A stretch of 40,965 nt of DNA from LSNR01 sp964603325 (GTDB taxonomy: Bacteria > Patescibacteriota > Minisyncoccia > Moranbacterales > UBA9337). Positions 32,929 to 40,818 of this stretch are shown here, one piece after another. Location of the stretch: contig CAZRUH010000002.1 of NCBI GenBank assembly GCA_964603325.1, positions 1 through 40,965 on the forward strand, given 5' to 3'. The first letter of the stretch is position 1. Each line of letters starts with the position of its first letter. The notes below the pieces were generated by a model. That model was given only the letters and a program-made list of their open reading frames with translations, was not told the origin of the DNA and did no database searches. The position numbers and the translations under genes are program-made.

Positions 32929-34143
32929 TTATTTCACATTGATTATCACCTCATTATCCTTTGCTTTATTGTCATTATTATCACCACCAATGCTGTCATT
33001 TTGAACATTTTCATCACCTCCATCGTTATCATTTTTATATTTTAACAACTTATCAATAATATTTCTCCCCATGTCTTTGCTTGTTGCTATCACCAGTTTG
33101 TCTCCAATAACCGCATAATCCAATGATAAATCGCTATTTTCTCCGATATTATTATATCTAATATTAATATTTTTGTAAGAACTGGTATTAAAACCGCTAG
33201 CTTCTCTTTCTTTAGATATGGAACTTTCCAGTAGTATGGGCTTTAAATATTCTATTAAGCGATTACTGTTTTGACTGATAGCGGAAATCAACTTTTCCTT
33301 GTTTTTAATCTGTAAAACTAACCCCATCCTTGCATTTCCGTTGTTATTTTTATATAAAAATAAGGAAAAATTATCATCAATATTATTCATTATATTTTCA
33401 GGCAAACTCAATCCGATAGAATTAGAAAATTCCGGAAACAATAATTCCACATTGTCTTTGTCGGTAATCACAAACTCAATAAGTTTGTTTTTGGGAATTT
33501 TTTTGGAAGTATTTTTAATGGTGTCTATCGCTAAGGTACCGTCAGAAGTGTCAATCATTAGATAGTTTGCATCTTCTGAAAATTGATCATCCGTGTTTTT
33601 TTGTTCATTATTGTTATCACTATTAACTTGATTTTCATCCAATTTTTGATTCGTTTCATTGGGGTTGTCAAAAATAACCTCTTTATTTTTCCACCCATAA
33701 TAGACAACTATGCCGACTCCGGCAATAAGCAACACCAGTGTTATCAAAACCATTACCACCTTTTTACGACCGGAACCGGATTTTTTATTTTCTTCAGCGA
33801 CAGAGTTTTTAATAGCAACATCTCCATTGTTTAAGTTGCCGTTTAAGTCATTTTTCCTATCGGAAAAATTTAAGGAAGGTGTTTTTTCTGTCCCCAATGT
33901 CGCTTTATCGCTTTCGTTGTTTACCGCATCCTTTTTTTCAGCACCATTTTTGATATCGCTTTCTTTAGTTACACCGCCTTTATCCAAAAAAGGACCTTCT
34001 TCAATACCACCACTTTTATGTTCTTTGTCTGCAACGTTCTCAGCGTCAACCATTTTTTCACTCAAATCATCTTTCATTGTGTGCATTTTCACATTAAAAA
34101 AAGTCTTTTTATTATCATTGTTGTTTTTGTTTTTATCAAGCAT
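32929..34143 (-). CDS. single-pass membrane protein with acidic cytoplasmic tail, unknown function
   Basis: The protein has 404 residues. Residues 1-127 are hydrophilic, low-complexity and rich in Asp, Lys and Asn. A membrane helix spans about 129-149 (VVMVLITLVLLIAGVGIVVYY). The outer part begins with an Asn/Gln/Asp linker (to about 195), followed by a folded alpha-beta domain (about 195-370) with YLMIDTSDGTLAID, LSLPENIMNNIDDNFSLFLY and YAVIGDKLVIATSKD. This pattern recalls DUF3352-like proteins that assess their own stability in repeated units, but I am not certain. The Asp/Asn-rich end is again disordered. It has its own promoter at 34159-34187. Confidence 0.8.
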   Translation of the reverse strand: MLDKNKNNNDNKKTFFNVKMHTMKDDLSEKMVDAENVADKEHKSGGIEEGPFLDKGGVTKESDIKNGAEKKDAVNNESDKATLGTEKTPSLNFSDRKNDLNGNLNNGDVAIKNSVAEENKKSGSGRKKVVMVLITLVLLIAGVGIVVYYGWKNKEVIFDNPNETNQKLDENQVNSDNNNEQKNTDDQFSEDANYLMIDTSDGTLAIDTIKNTSKKIPKNKLIEFVITDKDNVELLFPEFSNSIGLSLPENIMNNIDDNFSLFLYKNNNGNARMGLVLQIKNKEKLISAISQNSNRLIEYLKPILLESSISKEREASGFNTSSYKNINIRYNNIGENSDLSLDYAVIGDKLVIATSKDMGRNIIDKLLKYKNDNDGGDENVQNDSIGGDNNDNKAKDNEVIINVK

Positions 34144-34158
34144 TTTTTTAAGTTTAGA

Positions 34159-34187
34159 TTTATAATATAGACAAAAAGATAAGTCAA
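34159..34187 (-). promoter_or_regulatory. promoter of the single-pass membrane protein gene
   Basis: On the minus strand TTGACT (34187-34182), a 17-bp spacer and TATAAA (34164-34159) lie 16 bp upstream of the ATG at 34143, so the leader is very short. Confidence 0.7.
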
Positions 34188-34211
34188 ATGTATTTTACCA
34201 CAAAAACAATG

Positions 34212-34240
34212 TTTCGCAAAAATAAAAAATAGACTATACT
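34212..34240 (+). promoter_or_regulatory. probable promoter for the helical protein / O-antigen ligase pair
   Basis: TTTCGC (34212-34217), 17 bp, then TATACT (34235-34240), 32 bp before the ATG at 34273. The -10 is good and the -35 weak. It is divergent from the promoter at 34159-34187. Confidence 0.4.
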
Positions 34241-34272
34241 AAATATGTTGTTAAATATTTTTTAAAAATACT

Positions 34273-34653
34273 ATGATTTTTATTGAGTCAATGACATCTG
34301 TTTTTAAAAAACTAAACAAAGATAATTCTAAAGAGAGTATCCAAGAAGAAATTGATAAACTTCAAGAACACATAAAAGAGCAATATTTAACCGGTTCCGT
34401 ATTGTTTTTGCCGGAAGCAGAAAACAAAATTGCCACAACATTAAACGAATTCACAAAAAAACGAGAGTCAGAAAAATATATCCTAGACACACTCAAAAAA
34501 ATAAATCAAATCCTTTTAGATTTTTCTTCTTATAAAATTATGTTGATTAAATCTGCAGAGAAAAATGATGCCGATAAATTTAACAATGCAAAAAACAACT
34601 TGGAAAATTTGCTCAAAGAATTATTATCCTTGTTATCTATTGATAAACTGTAA
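34273..34653 (+). CDS. small helical protein of unknown function
   Basis: The protein has 126 residues, soluble, with three or four predicted amphipathic helices and no cysteine. Characteristic stretches are KESIQEEIDKLQEHIKEQYL, VLFLPEAENKIATTLNEF and NNAKNNLENLLKELLSLLS. I do not recognise the family. It is separated by 8 bp from the O-antigen-ligase-like gene and probably shares its transcript. The third codon position is strongly A/T like its neighbours, and the amphipathic pattern supports a real gene. Confidence 0.7.
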   Translation: MIFIESMTSVFKKLNKDNSKESIQEEIDKLQEHIKEQYLTGSVLFLPEAENKIATTLNEFTKKRESEKYILDTLKKINQILLDFSSYKIMLIKSAEKNDADKFNNAKNNLENLLKELLSLLSIDKL

Positions 34654-34661
34654 AAATTCTT

Positions 34662-35990
34662 ATGAAAATTTTTAAAAAATTATCCATAAAAAAGCTTTTG
34701 CCTTTTGTTTTTTATTTTTTTGTTTTTACGCTTCCATTACAGACCGTTTTTATATTAAAAAATACATATATAAACAATTACAAATTTCAGTACGCTACCA
34801 TAAATTTGTTTTTTTTTAATTTTGTTGCTTTTTTTTGGATAAACCTGGTTTTACTTTATTTTCTAAAAACCAAAACCAACTTTAAGCGACTTATTCTCTT
34901 TTTTGACAACAAAATAATAATATTAACTGTTCTGTTTGTTTCTTGGGCGTTTATTTCTACTTTTTGGGCACCTGACAAAAAATTATCCCTGATTTATGCG
35001 TTAAATTTATTCTTTGCTTTGATTTTATTCCTAGCAACATCTTTTTTTGTTAAAAATAAAATTCTCAAAATTAAAAAAATAGCCATTGTTTTTTTGGCTT
35101 CCGCATTTATTCAATCTTGCTTGGGATTGTGGCAATTTGTTCAGCAAAACACCTTTTCAAACAAGTGGCTCGGTATTCAATCTTTTAATATTTGGCAAGG
35201 TGGGGCTCCCGTTCTGCAAAACACTGATGGACGGTGGTTGCGCGCCTATGGAGGACTTCCTCATCCCAATATTTTTGCAGGTTTTTTACTAATCGCTCTA
35301 TTTTTCAATTTTTATCTCTTATCATCATCAAAAAATCTTAGTCCTTTAAAAAAATTTTTTCTTTTTCTTGCGCTAATGGTAATTTTTTCATCTTTTTTAC
35401 TCTCTTTTTCTCGTTCCGCATTTTTTTCCTTTTTTATTGGCATATCTTTTGTTTTTTTATTTGCTCACAAAAAATTTTCCAAAAAATTATTAACTCCGTT
35501 ATTGTCTGTTTTTCTTGTTTTTCTGTTGTTTTTATCTCTTTTTTTCAATGTTTTTTTATCCAGAACAAACACAAACTCCCGTTTGGAAAAAAATTCCATC
35601 AGTGATCGCTCTCTATATGTATTGGAAGCGGAAAAAATTATTAACCGGCATCCATTTATTGGGATAGGACTAAACAATTACACATTAACCGTATACAAGC
35701 AAAATCCAAATAAAAAACCTATTTGGGAATATCAACCTGTTCACAATGTACTTATTCTTGTTGTTGCCGAACTTGGTTTGTTCGGTTTATTTCTTTTTCT
35801 GGGAATAATTTTTAATATTATTTATAGTCATTCCAAAGACTTAAAACTTTTCGCAACTAAAAAATTTTCCAATGTTCTTATGCTGGGAATGTTTCTTTCT
35901 TTAATTAGTTTGTTTGTTTTTGATCATTGGTTGTGGTCAAATAGTTTTGGAGTTTTTCTTTTTTGGTTAATTGCGGGATTGGCAATTTAA
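34662..35990 (+). CDS. O-antigen ligase/polymerase-family membrane protein
   Basis: The protein has 442 residues with about ten to twelve membrane helices. The Wzy/WaaL family loop is visible, with WLRAYGGLPHPNIFAGFLL (His and Pro-rich loop near 185-205), SFSRSAFFSFFIG, and the long outer loop with SDRSLYVLEAEKIINRHPFI, GIGLNNYT and YQPVHNVLILVVAELGLFG. These proteins join or polymerise lipid-linked glycans on the outer face of the membrane. Which of the two activities applies cannot be told. Its last 24 bases overlap the convergent GT2 gene. Confidence 0.88.
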   Translation: MKIFKKLSIKKLLPFVFYFFVFTLPLQTVFILKNTYINNYKFQYATINLFFFNFVAFFWINLVLLYFLKTKTNFKRLILFFDNKIIILTVLFVSWAFISTFWAPDKKLSLIYALNLFFALILFLATSFFVKNKILKIKKIAIVFLASAFIQSCLGLWQFVQQNTFSNKWLGIQSFNIWQGGAPVLQNTDGRWLRAYGGLPHPNIFAGFLLIALFFNFYLLSSSKNLSPLKKFFLFLALMVIFSSFLLSFSRSAFFSFFIGISFVFLFAHKKFSKKLLTPLLSVFLVFLLFLSLFFNVFLSRTNTNSRLEKNSISDRSLYVLEAEKIINRHPFIGIGLNNYTLTVYKQNPNKKPIWEYQPVHNVLILVVAELGLFGLFLFLGIIFNIIYSHSKDLKLFATKKFSNVLMLGMFLSLISLFVFDHWLWSNSFGVFLFWLIAGLAI

Positions 35991-36779
35991 AAAGTTAACA
36001 ATTTTTCTTATCATTATTAAAGCCAAAAAGTGGAATATTCCAAACCACTTTTTAAAAAAATAATCCTGAGACTTGTAATATTCTTTTTTTTGTTTTTTTT
36101 GACTAATAGCACTTCCTCCTCCTATATGTTTCACGACAAATTTTGGAAAATATATAATCCTGCAACCCATTGATTGCACTCTCTTACATATGTCCACATC
36201 TTCAAAATAAAGAAAGAATCGCTCATCAAAACCGTTAACTTTGTCAAAAATATTTTTTTTAATAAATAAATTTGCCCCCGTAATCCACGACACCTCTCTC
36301 TTTTCATTTGATTGCCAAATTTTCTCATCACCAACAAATCCAAAGTTATTTTTTATAATTTTCCACAAACCAACACTTTCTCCGGATGTCCATTTTTGAT
36401 TTTTGCCATTTTTTGTTATTATTCTACCTCCAACAATACCAACTTTATCATCCTCAAAGACATCAAGAATAATTTTAATATCTTTTGAAACTATTTCCGT
36501 ATCCGGATTTAAGAAACACAAAATATCTCCCTCTGCTTTTTTTGCCCCAATATTACAACCTTTTCCAAATCCAATGTTTTTATTAATTTCAATTATTTTT
36601 AATTTTTTGTGATAATCGTTTTTTAAAAAACCAAAACTATTTGTTGCGAGAGTTTTTTTGTCATTATTGACGACAAACACCTCAAAATCAATATTTTTTA
36701 CTGACACAACAATAGATTGAATGCACTTTTTTAAATAAATCCTACTTCTGTAGTTTACAATAATGAAAGATATTTTCAT
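35967..36779 (-). CDS. GT2-family glycosyltransferase (rhamnosyltransferase-like)
   Basis: This GT-A inverting glycosyltransferase has 270 residues. Seen are MKISFIIVNYRSRIYLKKC (nucleotide-binding start), FGKGCNIGAKKAEGDILCFL with NPDTEI (the metal-binding DxD position occupied by NPD, as in this subfamily), VSWITGANLFIKK and FDERFFLYFEDVDICKRVQS (the conserved ED region). It follows the MurE-like gene by 10 bp. Together with the O-antigen-ligase-like gene it suggests a surface glycan locus. Donor sugar unknown. Confidence 0.92.
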   Translation of the reverse strand: MKISFIIVNYRSRIYLKKCIQSIVVSVKNIDFEVFVVNNDKKTLATNSFGFLKNDYHKKLKIIEINKNIGFGKGCNIGAKKAEGDILCFLNPDTEIVSKDIKIILDVFEDDKVGIVGGRIITKNGKNQKWTSGESVGLWKIIKNNFGFVGDEKIWQSNEKREVSWITGANLFIKKNIFDKVNGFDERFFLYFEDVDICKRVQSMGCRIIYFPKFVVKHIGGGSAISQKKQKKEYYKSQDYFFKKWFGIFHFLALIMIRKIVNFLNCQSRN

Positions 36780-36789
36780 AAGAAAATCA

Positions 36790-38127
36790 TTAATTTTTTA
36801 AAATATTCCTCACCACTTTTCTATCGTCCCAGGGAATTAGTTTTCCATTGGCCACGGCAATAGCTTGTTCTGAACCTTTGCCGGTAATCAAGACGATATC
36901 TTTATTATCCGCTAAAGATATTGCTTTTTTAATACCTTTTTCTCTGTCTTTAATTAAAAATAAATTTTCGTTTTCAATTTTACCAACTTTCCTGGCTCCG
37001 TCAGCAACATCTTTTATTATTTCTAACGGATCATCATCATAAGGGTCTTCGTTGGTTACAATAACATAATCCGCCTCTTTACCGGCCAACCCTCCCAGTT
37101 TTTCTCGCCGAGAAATATCTCGCCCACCACCGGCAGAACCTAAAACATGAATTATTTTATTGTGCCTAATTTTAGAAATTGTTTCATATGTTTTTTTTAA
37201 TGCCTTTGGTTCAAAAGCATAATCAACAATAACCATAAAATCTTGCCCTTCGTTTATTTTTTCCAATCTTCCCGGAATATTTTTTATTTTTTGCAATCCG
37301 GCTTTTATGTTATTCTCGCTTATATTTAAGGCAACACCTACGCTTCCCGCAATAGTCGCATTTATTGCATTAAAACTCCCCAATATTTGCAAATATATTT
37401 TGGTTTTGTTAAATAAAAATGTTGTACCAAAATCTCCACTATCTAAAATTTTATACATTATCACATTTTCGCTTTTATTTTGCCATACATCCTTTTTTGA
37501 AAAAATAATCTTTTTAGGTACCGAAAAATTTTGAAATTCATTAAAATATTTATCATCTCCGTTTACAATTATTGTTTTTTTAATATTGCTAAATTCTATT
37601 TTTTTCTTTTTTTTAGAGTGTTCCAAGTGCTTAAAAAGTTTCAGTTTTTCTTTTTTATAATTTTCAAAACTCCCATGAGATTCAATGTGTTCCGGATAAA
37701 GTCCTGTAAAAACAACAATATCATAATTGATAAACTTATGACGAAATTGTCTAATACCTTCTGATGTTGTTTCAATAATTGCAATTTGACAACCGTTTTT
37801 TACCATTTGTCGCAACATTTTTTGTGTAAAAAATCTCCCCAACATTGTCATTTTTTTATCATTGAGCCACTCTTTTTTCCCATCACTCAACAATGCTGTT
37901 GATGTCCATCCAATCTTGAAACCGGCATTTTTCAACATTTTTGCCATCAAATAAACGCTGGTGGTTTTCCCTGTAGTTCCCGTAACGCCAACTACCAATA
38001 ATTTTTTACTTGGAAAACGATAAACTACGGACGCCAAAAAAGCCATTGAAAAATGATAAACCGGCTGAAAAAACAAAAAAACTTTTTTTGGAATAATCTT
38101 TTTTATAAAAACCAGAACTCTATCCAT
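36790..38127 (-). CDS. murE: MurE-like Mur ligase, shortened N-terminus
   Basis: Mur ligases add an amino acid to the UDP-MurNAc peptide in the cytoplasm using ATP. The 445-residue protein has the P-loop GTTGKT at 50-55, ETTSEGIRQFRH near 119-130, FTGLYPEHIESHGSFENYKK at 140-159 and GRLE at 287-290. Compared with standard MurE (about 490-500 residues, P-loop near 110-115) the N-terminal uridine-binding domain is largely missing. The usual DYAHTPDAL reads DYAFEPKAL, and the residue-3 selectivity motif DNPR reads EDPY (360-363). The third amino acid may therefore not be meso-diaminopimelate. The symbol is by family resemblance. Confidence 0.82.
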   Translation of the reverse strand: MDRVLVFIKKIIPKKVFLFFQPVYHFSMAFLASVVYRFPSKKLLVVGVTGTTGKTTSVYLMAKMLKNAGFKIGWTSTALLSDGKKEWLNDKKMTMLGRFFTQKMLRQMVKNGCQIAIIETTSEGIRQFRHKFINYDIVVFTGLYPEHIESHGSFENYKKEKLKLFKHLEHSKKKKKIEFSNIKKTIIVNGDDKYFNEFQNFSVPKKIIFSKKDVWQNKSENVIMYKILDSGDFGTTFLFNKTKIYLQILGSFNAINATIAGSVGVALNISENNIKAGLQKIKNIPGRLEKINEGQDFMVIVDYAFEPKALKKTYETISKIRHNKIIHVLGSAGGGRDISRREKLGGLAGKEADYVIVTNEDPYDDDPLEIIKDVADGARKVGKIENENLFLIKDREKGIKKAISLADNKDIVLITGKGSEQAIAVANGKLIPWDDRKVVRNILKN

Positions 38128-38203
38128 AACACTGTTTTAAAAATATACATTTTACCAACTAAAACAATATTAGCATATTTTAAACAATAAGTCTTAATGC
38201 AAA

Positions 38204-38237
38204 AAAAAAACAACCCCCGTACGGGGGTTGTTTTTTT
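38204..38237 (-). terminator. 34-bp perfect palindromic terminator
   Basis: AAAAAAACAACCCCCGT and its exact complement form a GC-rich stem with T-runs on both strands. It lies 39 bp after the stop of the 44-residue protein gene (leftward) and insulates it from the MurE-like gene. Confidence 0.9.
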
Positions 38238-38276
38238 AAATAATCTATGTAAACATAAGTTTTTAATTTTAAAAAA

Positions 38277-38411
38277 TTATACTATGCCAAAATTCACAAA
38301 AAAGGTCAGGACCAATAATGGCATCAGTGATAGTAAAATTGCAAATCTCCCCTCCTCATTATAATCATTTTCAAAAATATCTTTTTTCAGAACTTTTTTT
38401 ATTTTTTTCAT
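38277..38411 (-). CDS. 44-residue single-helix membrane protein
   Basis: This short gene starts at ATG 38411 and ends at TAA 38277-38279. The product has a basic start (MKKIKKVLKKDIF), an acidic patch (ENDYNEEGRF) and one membrane helix (AILLSLMPLLVLTFFVNFGIV) that ends the protein, so the N-terminus should be cytoplasmic. GC content rises within it compared with the flanks. It has a strong promoter (38603-38631), a 190-nt leader and a strong terminator (38204-38237), so it is a complete transcription unit. Function unknown. Confidence 0.65.
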   Translation of the reverse strand: MKKIKKVLKKDIFENDYNEEGRFAILLSLMPLLVLTFFVNFGIV

Positions 38412-38602
38412 AGTTTTATTTTTGTTTTTATTTTTTTAAAAATAATATAGGACGATTATCCGAGCGAGTTTAAAATATTTTTTATTTAATAAACACCGAC
38501 CAATAAATATTAAAATATTTATTATTTAAAAAACAAAAAATGAACTCCCACCCACGAGAATTCACCCTATATTTCAAAGCTTGATTATCAAGCTTCAACA
38601 CA
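38412..38602 (-). promoter_or_regulatory. long structured leader of the 44-residue protein gene
   Basis: This holds no gene. Reading leftward, the leader contains a perfect inverted repeat AAGCTTGA/TCAAGCTT (38577-38595) and a terminator-like hairpin (38541-38564) followed on the minus strand by TTTTTTGTTT. A 9-bp inverted repeat AATAAATAT/ATATTTATT (38502-38523) comes next. The order suggests an attenuated leader, or a small RNA of about 60 nt ending near 38535. Confidence 0.45.
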
Positions 38603-38631
38603 ATTATACATCAAAAAAGATAAAAAGTCAA
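38603..38631 (-). promoter_or_regulatory. near-consensus promoter with long leader
   Basis: On the minus strand TTGACT (38631-38626), a 17-bp spacer and TATAAT (38608-38603), eleven of twelve consensus bases. Transcription should start near 38597. Confidence 0.8.
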
Positions 38632-38760
38632 ATTTTCACATCTACTTGTAAATTGTAAGTGGGTAAACAAAGACCTTTTCGCCCCGACTCAGAGTCTAAA
38701 TACTTATACTTACTTACACCTCCTTCAATTATATTCACTTTTTATTTTAAGTTAATTTTA

Positions 38761-38798
38761 AAACAAAAACCGTATTTAATTAAATACGGTTTTTGTTT
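38761..38798 (-). terminator. 38-bp perfect palindrome, terminator of tRNA-Gly
   Basis: AAACAAAAACCGTATTTAA and its exact complement lie directly after the 3' end of the tRNA gene on the minus strand, giving a stem with a T-run. Confidence 0.85.
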
Positions 38799-38804
38799 AT
38801 CTTG

Positions 38805-38877
38805 AGCGGGTGAAGGGAATCGAACCCTCGTCCTCAGCTTGGAAGGCTGATATAATAAGCCACTATACGACACCCGC
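38805..38877 (-). tRNA. tRNA-Gly (anticodon UCC)
   Basis: The minus-strand cloverleaf has acceptor stem GCGGGTG (38877-38871) pairing with CACCCGC, discriminator T (38805), anticodon stem TCAGC/GCTGA with loop CTTCCAA (anticodon TCC) and T-arm GAGGGTTCGATTCCCTT. At 73 nt it has normal length. The 3' CCA is not encoded, so it must be added by a nucleotidyltransferase. It stands alone, followed by a strong terminator. Confidence 0.95.
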
Positions 38878-38962
38878 TTACACATTCTTTATATTAAACT
38901 TTTCAAAAATTCTCTTCCACAATCAAAATTAAACATTTGATTATTTTTTTGTGTTGTAAACA

Positions 38963-39175
38963 TTATAATGCAAAAAGCATCCAAATATTTACCAATAATG
39001 CTACGGTAAAAAATATCGCCCCCACAAAACATTTAGATGTATAAGGTTTTTCATGAACTCCAACCGAACAAGTTTTACATTTTCCCTGCAAAACCAATAT
39101 CCAATTATACCAAGCATAACCGGTGCCACTTAACAATATAATAAAATTTAACCAAATCAATGTAGCTATACTCAT
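38963..39175 (-). CDS. 70-residue two-helix membrane protein with Cys pair
   Basis: The product has two membrane helices (about 4-30 and 50-70). They flank a short loop with GKCKTCSVGVHEKPYTSKCF, which carries a CxxC pair and a third cysteine. The loop could bind a metal or form a disulfide. I do not recognise the family. It has a good promoter at 39205-39232 and ATG 39175. It lies 86 bp upstream of the tRNA-Gly gene on the same strand. Confidence 0.75.
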   Translation of the reverse strand: MSIATLIWLNFIILLSGTGYAWYNWILVLQGKCKTCSVGVHEKPYTSKCFVGAIFFTVALLVNIWMLFAL

Positions 39176-39204
39176 TTTTTTGTTTTTTACAACTTAACAC
39201 ATAA

Positions 39205-39232
39205 AGTATATACAAATATAAAAATTTGTCCA
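39205..39232 (-). promoter_or_regulatory. promoter of the 70-residue membrane protein gene
   Basis: On the minus strand TGGACA (39232-39227), a 16-bp spacer and TATACT (39210-39205), ten of twelve consensus bases, about 30 bp before the ATG at 39175. It shows the gene is transcribed independently of the transferase gene upstream. Confidence 0.6.
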
Positions 39233-39252
39233 TACCCTTCATTTAAATACTC

Positions 39253-40818
39253 TTAAACACTTAAACAAATTCCCTCTCTACGCTCATCTCCCGCACCGGA
39301 AAAACTATTTTTTCTTTTATCAAACACTACGCAATTTGCCCCACCGAAAAACAAATTTTTTTCTTTCCAAACATTTACATTTTCAAACTCTTTTTTAATT
39401 TTCTCAATAACTTTCACGGAAAAACCCGGCTCAATGTCTAATTTTCCATTTTCAAAATGAAGTCGCGGACCATTCACGGCATCATTAATATTTTTTTCAA
39501 AATCCAAAATATTTATCAATGTCTGAAATATGGCAGATCTTAACCTGTTTGAGCCGGCAGATCCCAATGCCATTTTTAAATCATTATTAATTGCAATAGA
39601 TGGGGCCATCATTGATGAAATTCTTTCGTCTTCCTTCCAATTAAAAAATCCTTCCGGATTCAAATCTTCTTCACCAAGCATATTGTTTAAAACACTGCCC
39701 GTTCCCGGAATTAAATATCCCGAACCCTCTCCATTTGTTGTTGTCATACTTGCCATATTTCCCTCTTTGTCAATAACACTGATTTGAGTTGTGCTTCCCC
39801 ATTTATTTACCCTATCAAAAATATCTTCCGCAAAAATATCCAAATATTTTGGAGACAAAATCTCTTCAATAATTTTTTTATTTCTAATATTTTTATTTAT
39901 CTTATCTTTTCTAATGATACCGGTTTTTTCCATCGCCAATACCAAAGAACCTAAATGTTTCTCTGAACCATAATCTTCTTTTTTTAAATTAACTTTTTCT
40001 AAAAGTTTTAGAGTTATTGAAATTAATATTCCCCCGGCAGATGGTGGTGGGTTGGTTATAAAATTTGTATCTTTATATTCAATTGTTATTGGTTTTCTTT
40101 TTTTTATTTCATATTTTTTCATATCATTCATACTAATCAACCCACCCATTTTTCGCATATCTTCAACCATTTTTTTGGCAATCTCTCCTTGATAAAATTC
40201 TTCAACGCCATTCTCTGCCAAAAATTCCAAAGTACTTGCCAAATCATTGTTTTTTAAAACCTCCCCTTGCTTTAATAGTTCTCCCTTTTCTTTTGAACTT
40301 TTAAAAAGATTTAGAGTTTCTTTTTGAGATTTATATATTTCACTCAAAATTTCAAAAGCAAACCCGGAGAACCAATTCATTTTTATTCCCTCTCTGGCAA
40401 ACTTAACTGCCGGCTCTATAACTTTTTTAATTGGTAAGACACCTAACTCCTTTTGAATCTCAAAAGCTCCCCTGGCGCTACCGGGAACCGCTGATGAGGC
40501 CATTCCGATATGAAAAATTTGTGTTGCTCCACCAAAATCAACCTCCACAGGATAAAAATCCATTTCTTTTTTTGCTTTTTTTTGCCTGGGAGTTTGCACA
40601 AAAAAATCATACAAACAACTTTTATTATCTTTTGTATAAACCATTAAATAACTCCCCCCGCCTAAAGACGCCAAACTTGGTTCCGCCAAACAAGCCGCAA
40701 AAAATGCTCCTATGACGGCATCATAAGCATTTCCGCCGGCTTCTAAAATTATTTTTCCGGCTTCAGCAGTTATGGGATGTCCCGCAGAAATAATTCCTTT
40801 TGATTTTGATTTTTTCAT
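39253..40818 (-). CDS. gamma-glutamyltransferase-family Ntn hydrolase, no signal peptide
   Basis: The family cleaves gamma-glutamyl or related amide bonds after self-processing into two subunits. The 521-residue protein shows GHPITAEAGKIILEAGGNAYDA near 13-34, LASLGGGSYLMVY, NPPPSAGGILI and the processing site GSTTQISVIDKEGNMAS, with nucleophile T343 as the first residue of the small subunit. GYLIPGTGSVLNNML follows. It starts MKKSKSKGIISAGHP with no export signal, while most bacterial GGTs are periplasmic. The substrate-carboxylate motif DxRExAP of classical GGT is DFFVQTPR (71-78), so its substrate may be another acyl amide. Confidence 0.87.
   Translation of the reverse strand: MKKSKSKGIISAGHPITAEAGKIILEAGGNAYDAVIGAFFAACLAEPSLASLGGGSYLMVYTKDNKSCLYDFFVQTPRQKKAKKEMDFYPVEVDFGGATQIFHIGMASSAVPGSARGAFEIQKELGVLPIKKVIEPAVKFAREGIKMNWFSGFAFEILSEIYKSQKETLNLFKSSKEKGELLKQGEVLKNNDLASTLEFLAENGVEEFYQGEIAKKMVEDMRKMGGLISMNDMKKYEIKKRKPITIEYKDTNFITNPPPSAGGILISITLKLLEKVNLKKEDYGSEKHLGSLVLAMEKTGIIRKDKINKNIRNKKIIEEILSPKYLDIFAEDIFDRVNKWGSTTQISVIDKEGNMASMTTTNGEGSGYLIPGTGSVLNNMLGEEDLNPEGFFNWKEDERISSMMAPSIAINNDLKMALGSAGSNRLRSAIFQTLINILDFEKNINDAVNGPRLHFENGKLDIEPGFSVKVIEKIKKEFENVNVWKEKNLFFGGANCVVFDKRKNSFSGAGDERREGICLSV

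Noticed and set aside
33710..34165. 151-residue plus-strand frame inside the single-pass membrane protein gene
   Set aside because: It is antisense of a low-complexity Asp/Lys-rich coding region and is Ser/Phe/Leu-rich, the usual shadow pattern.
38502..38595. CRISPR-like or mobile-element ends formed by the inverted repeats
   Set aside because: The repeats differ from one another, have no regular spacing and no transposase or cas gene is nearby; they fit a transcript leader better.
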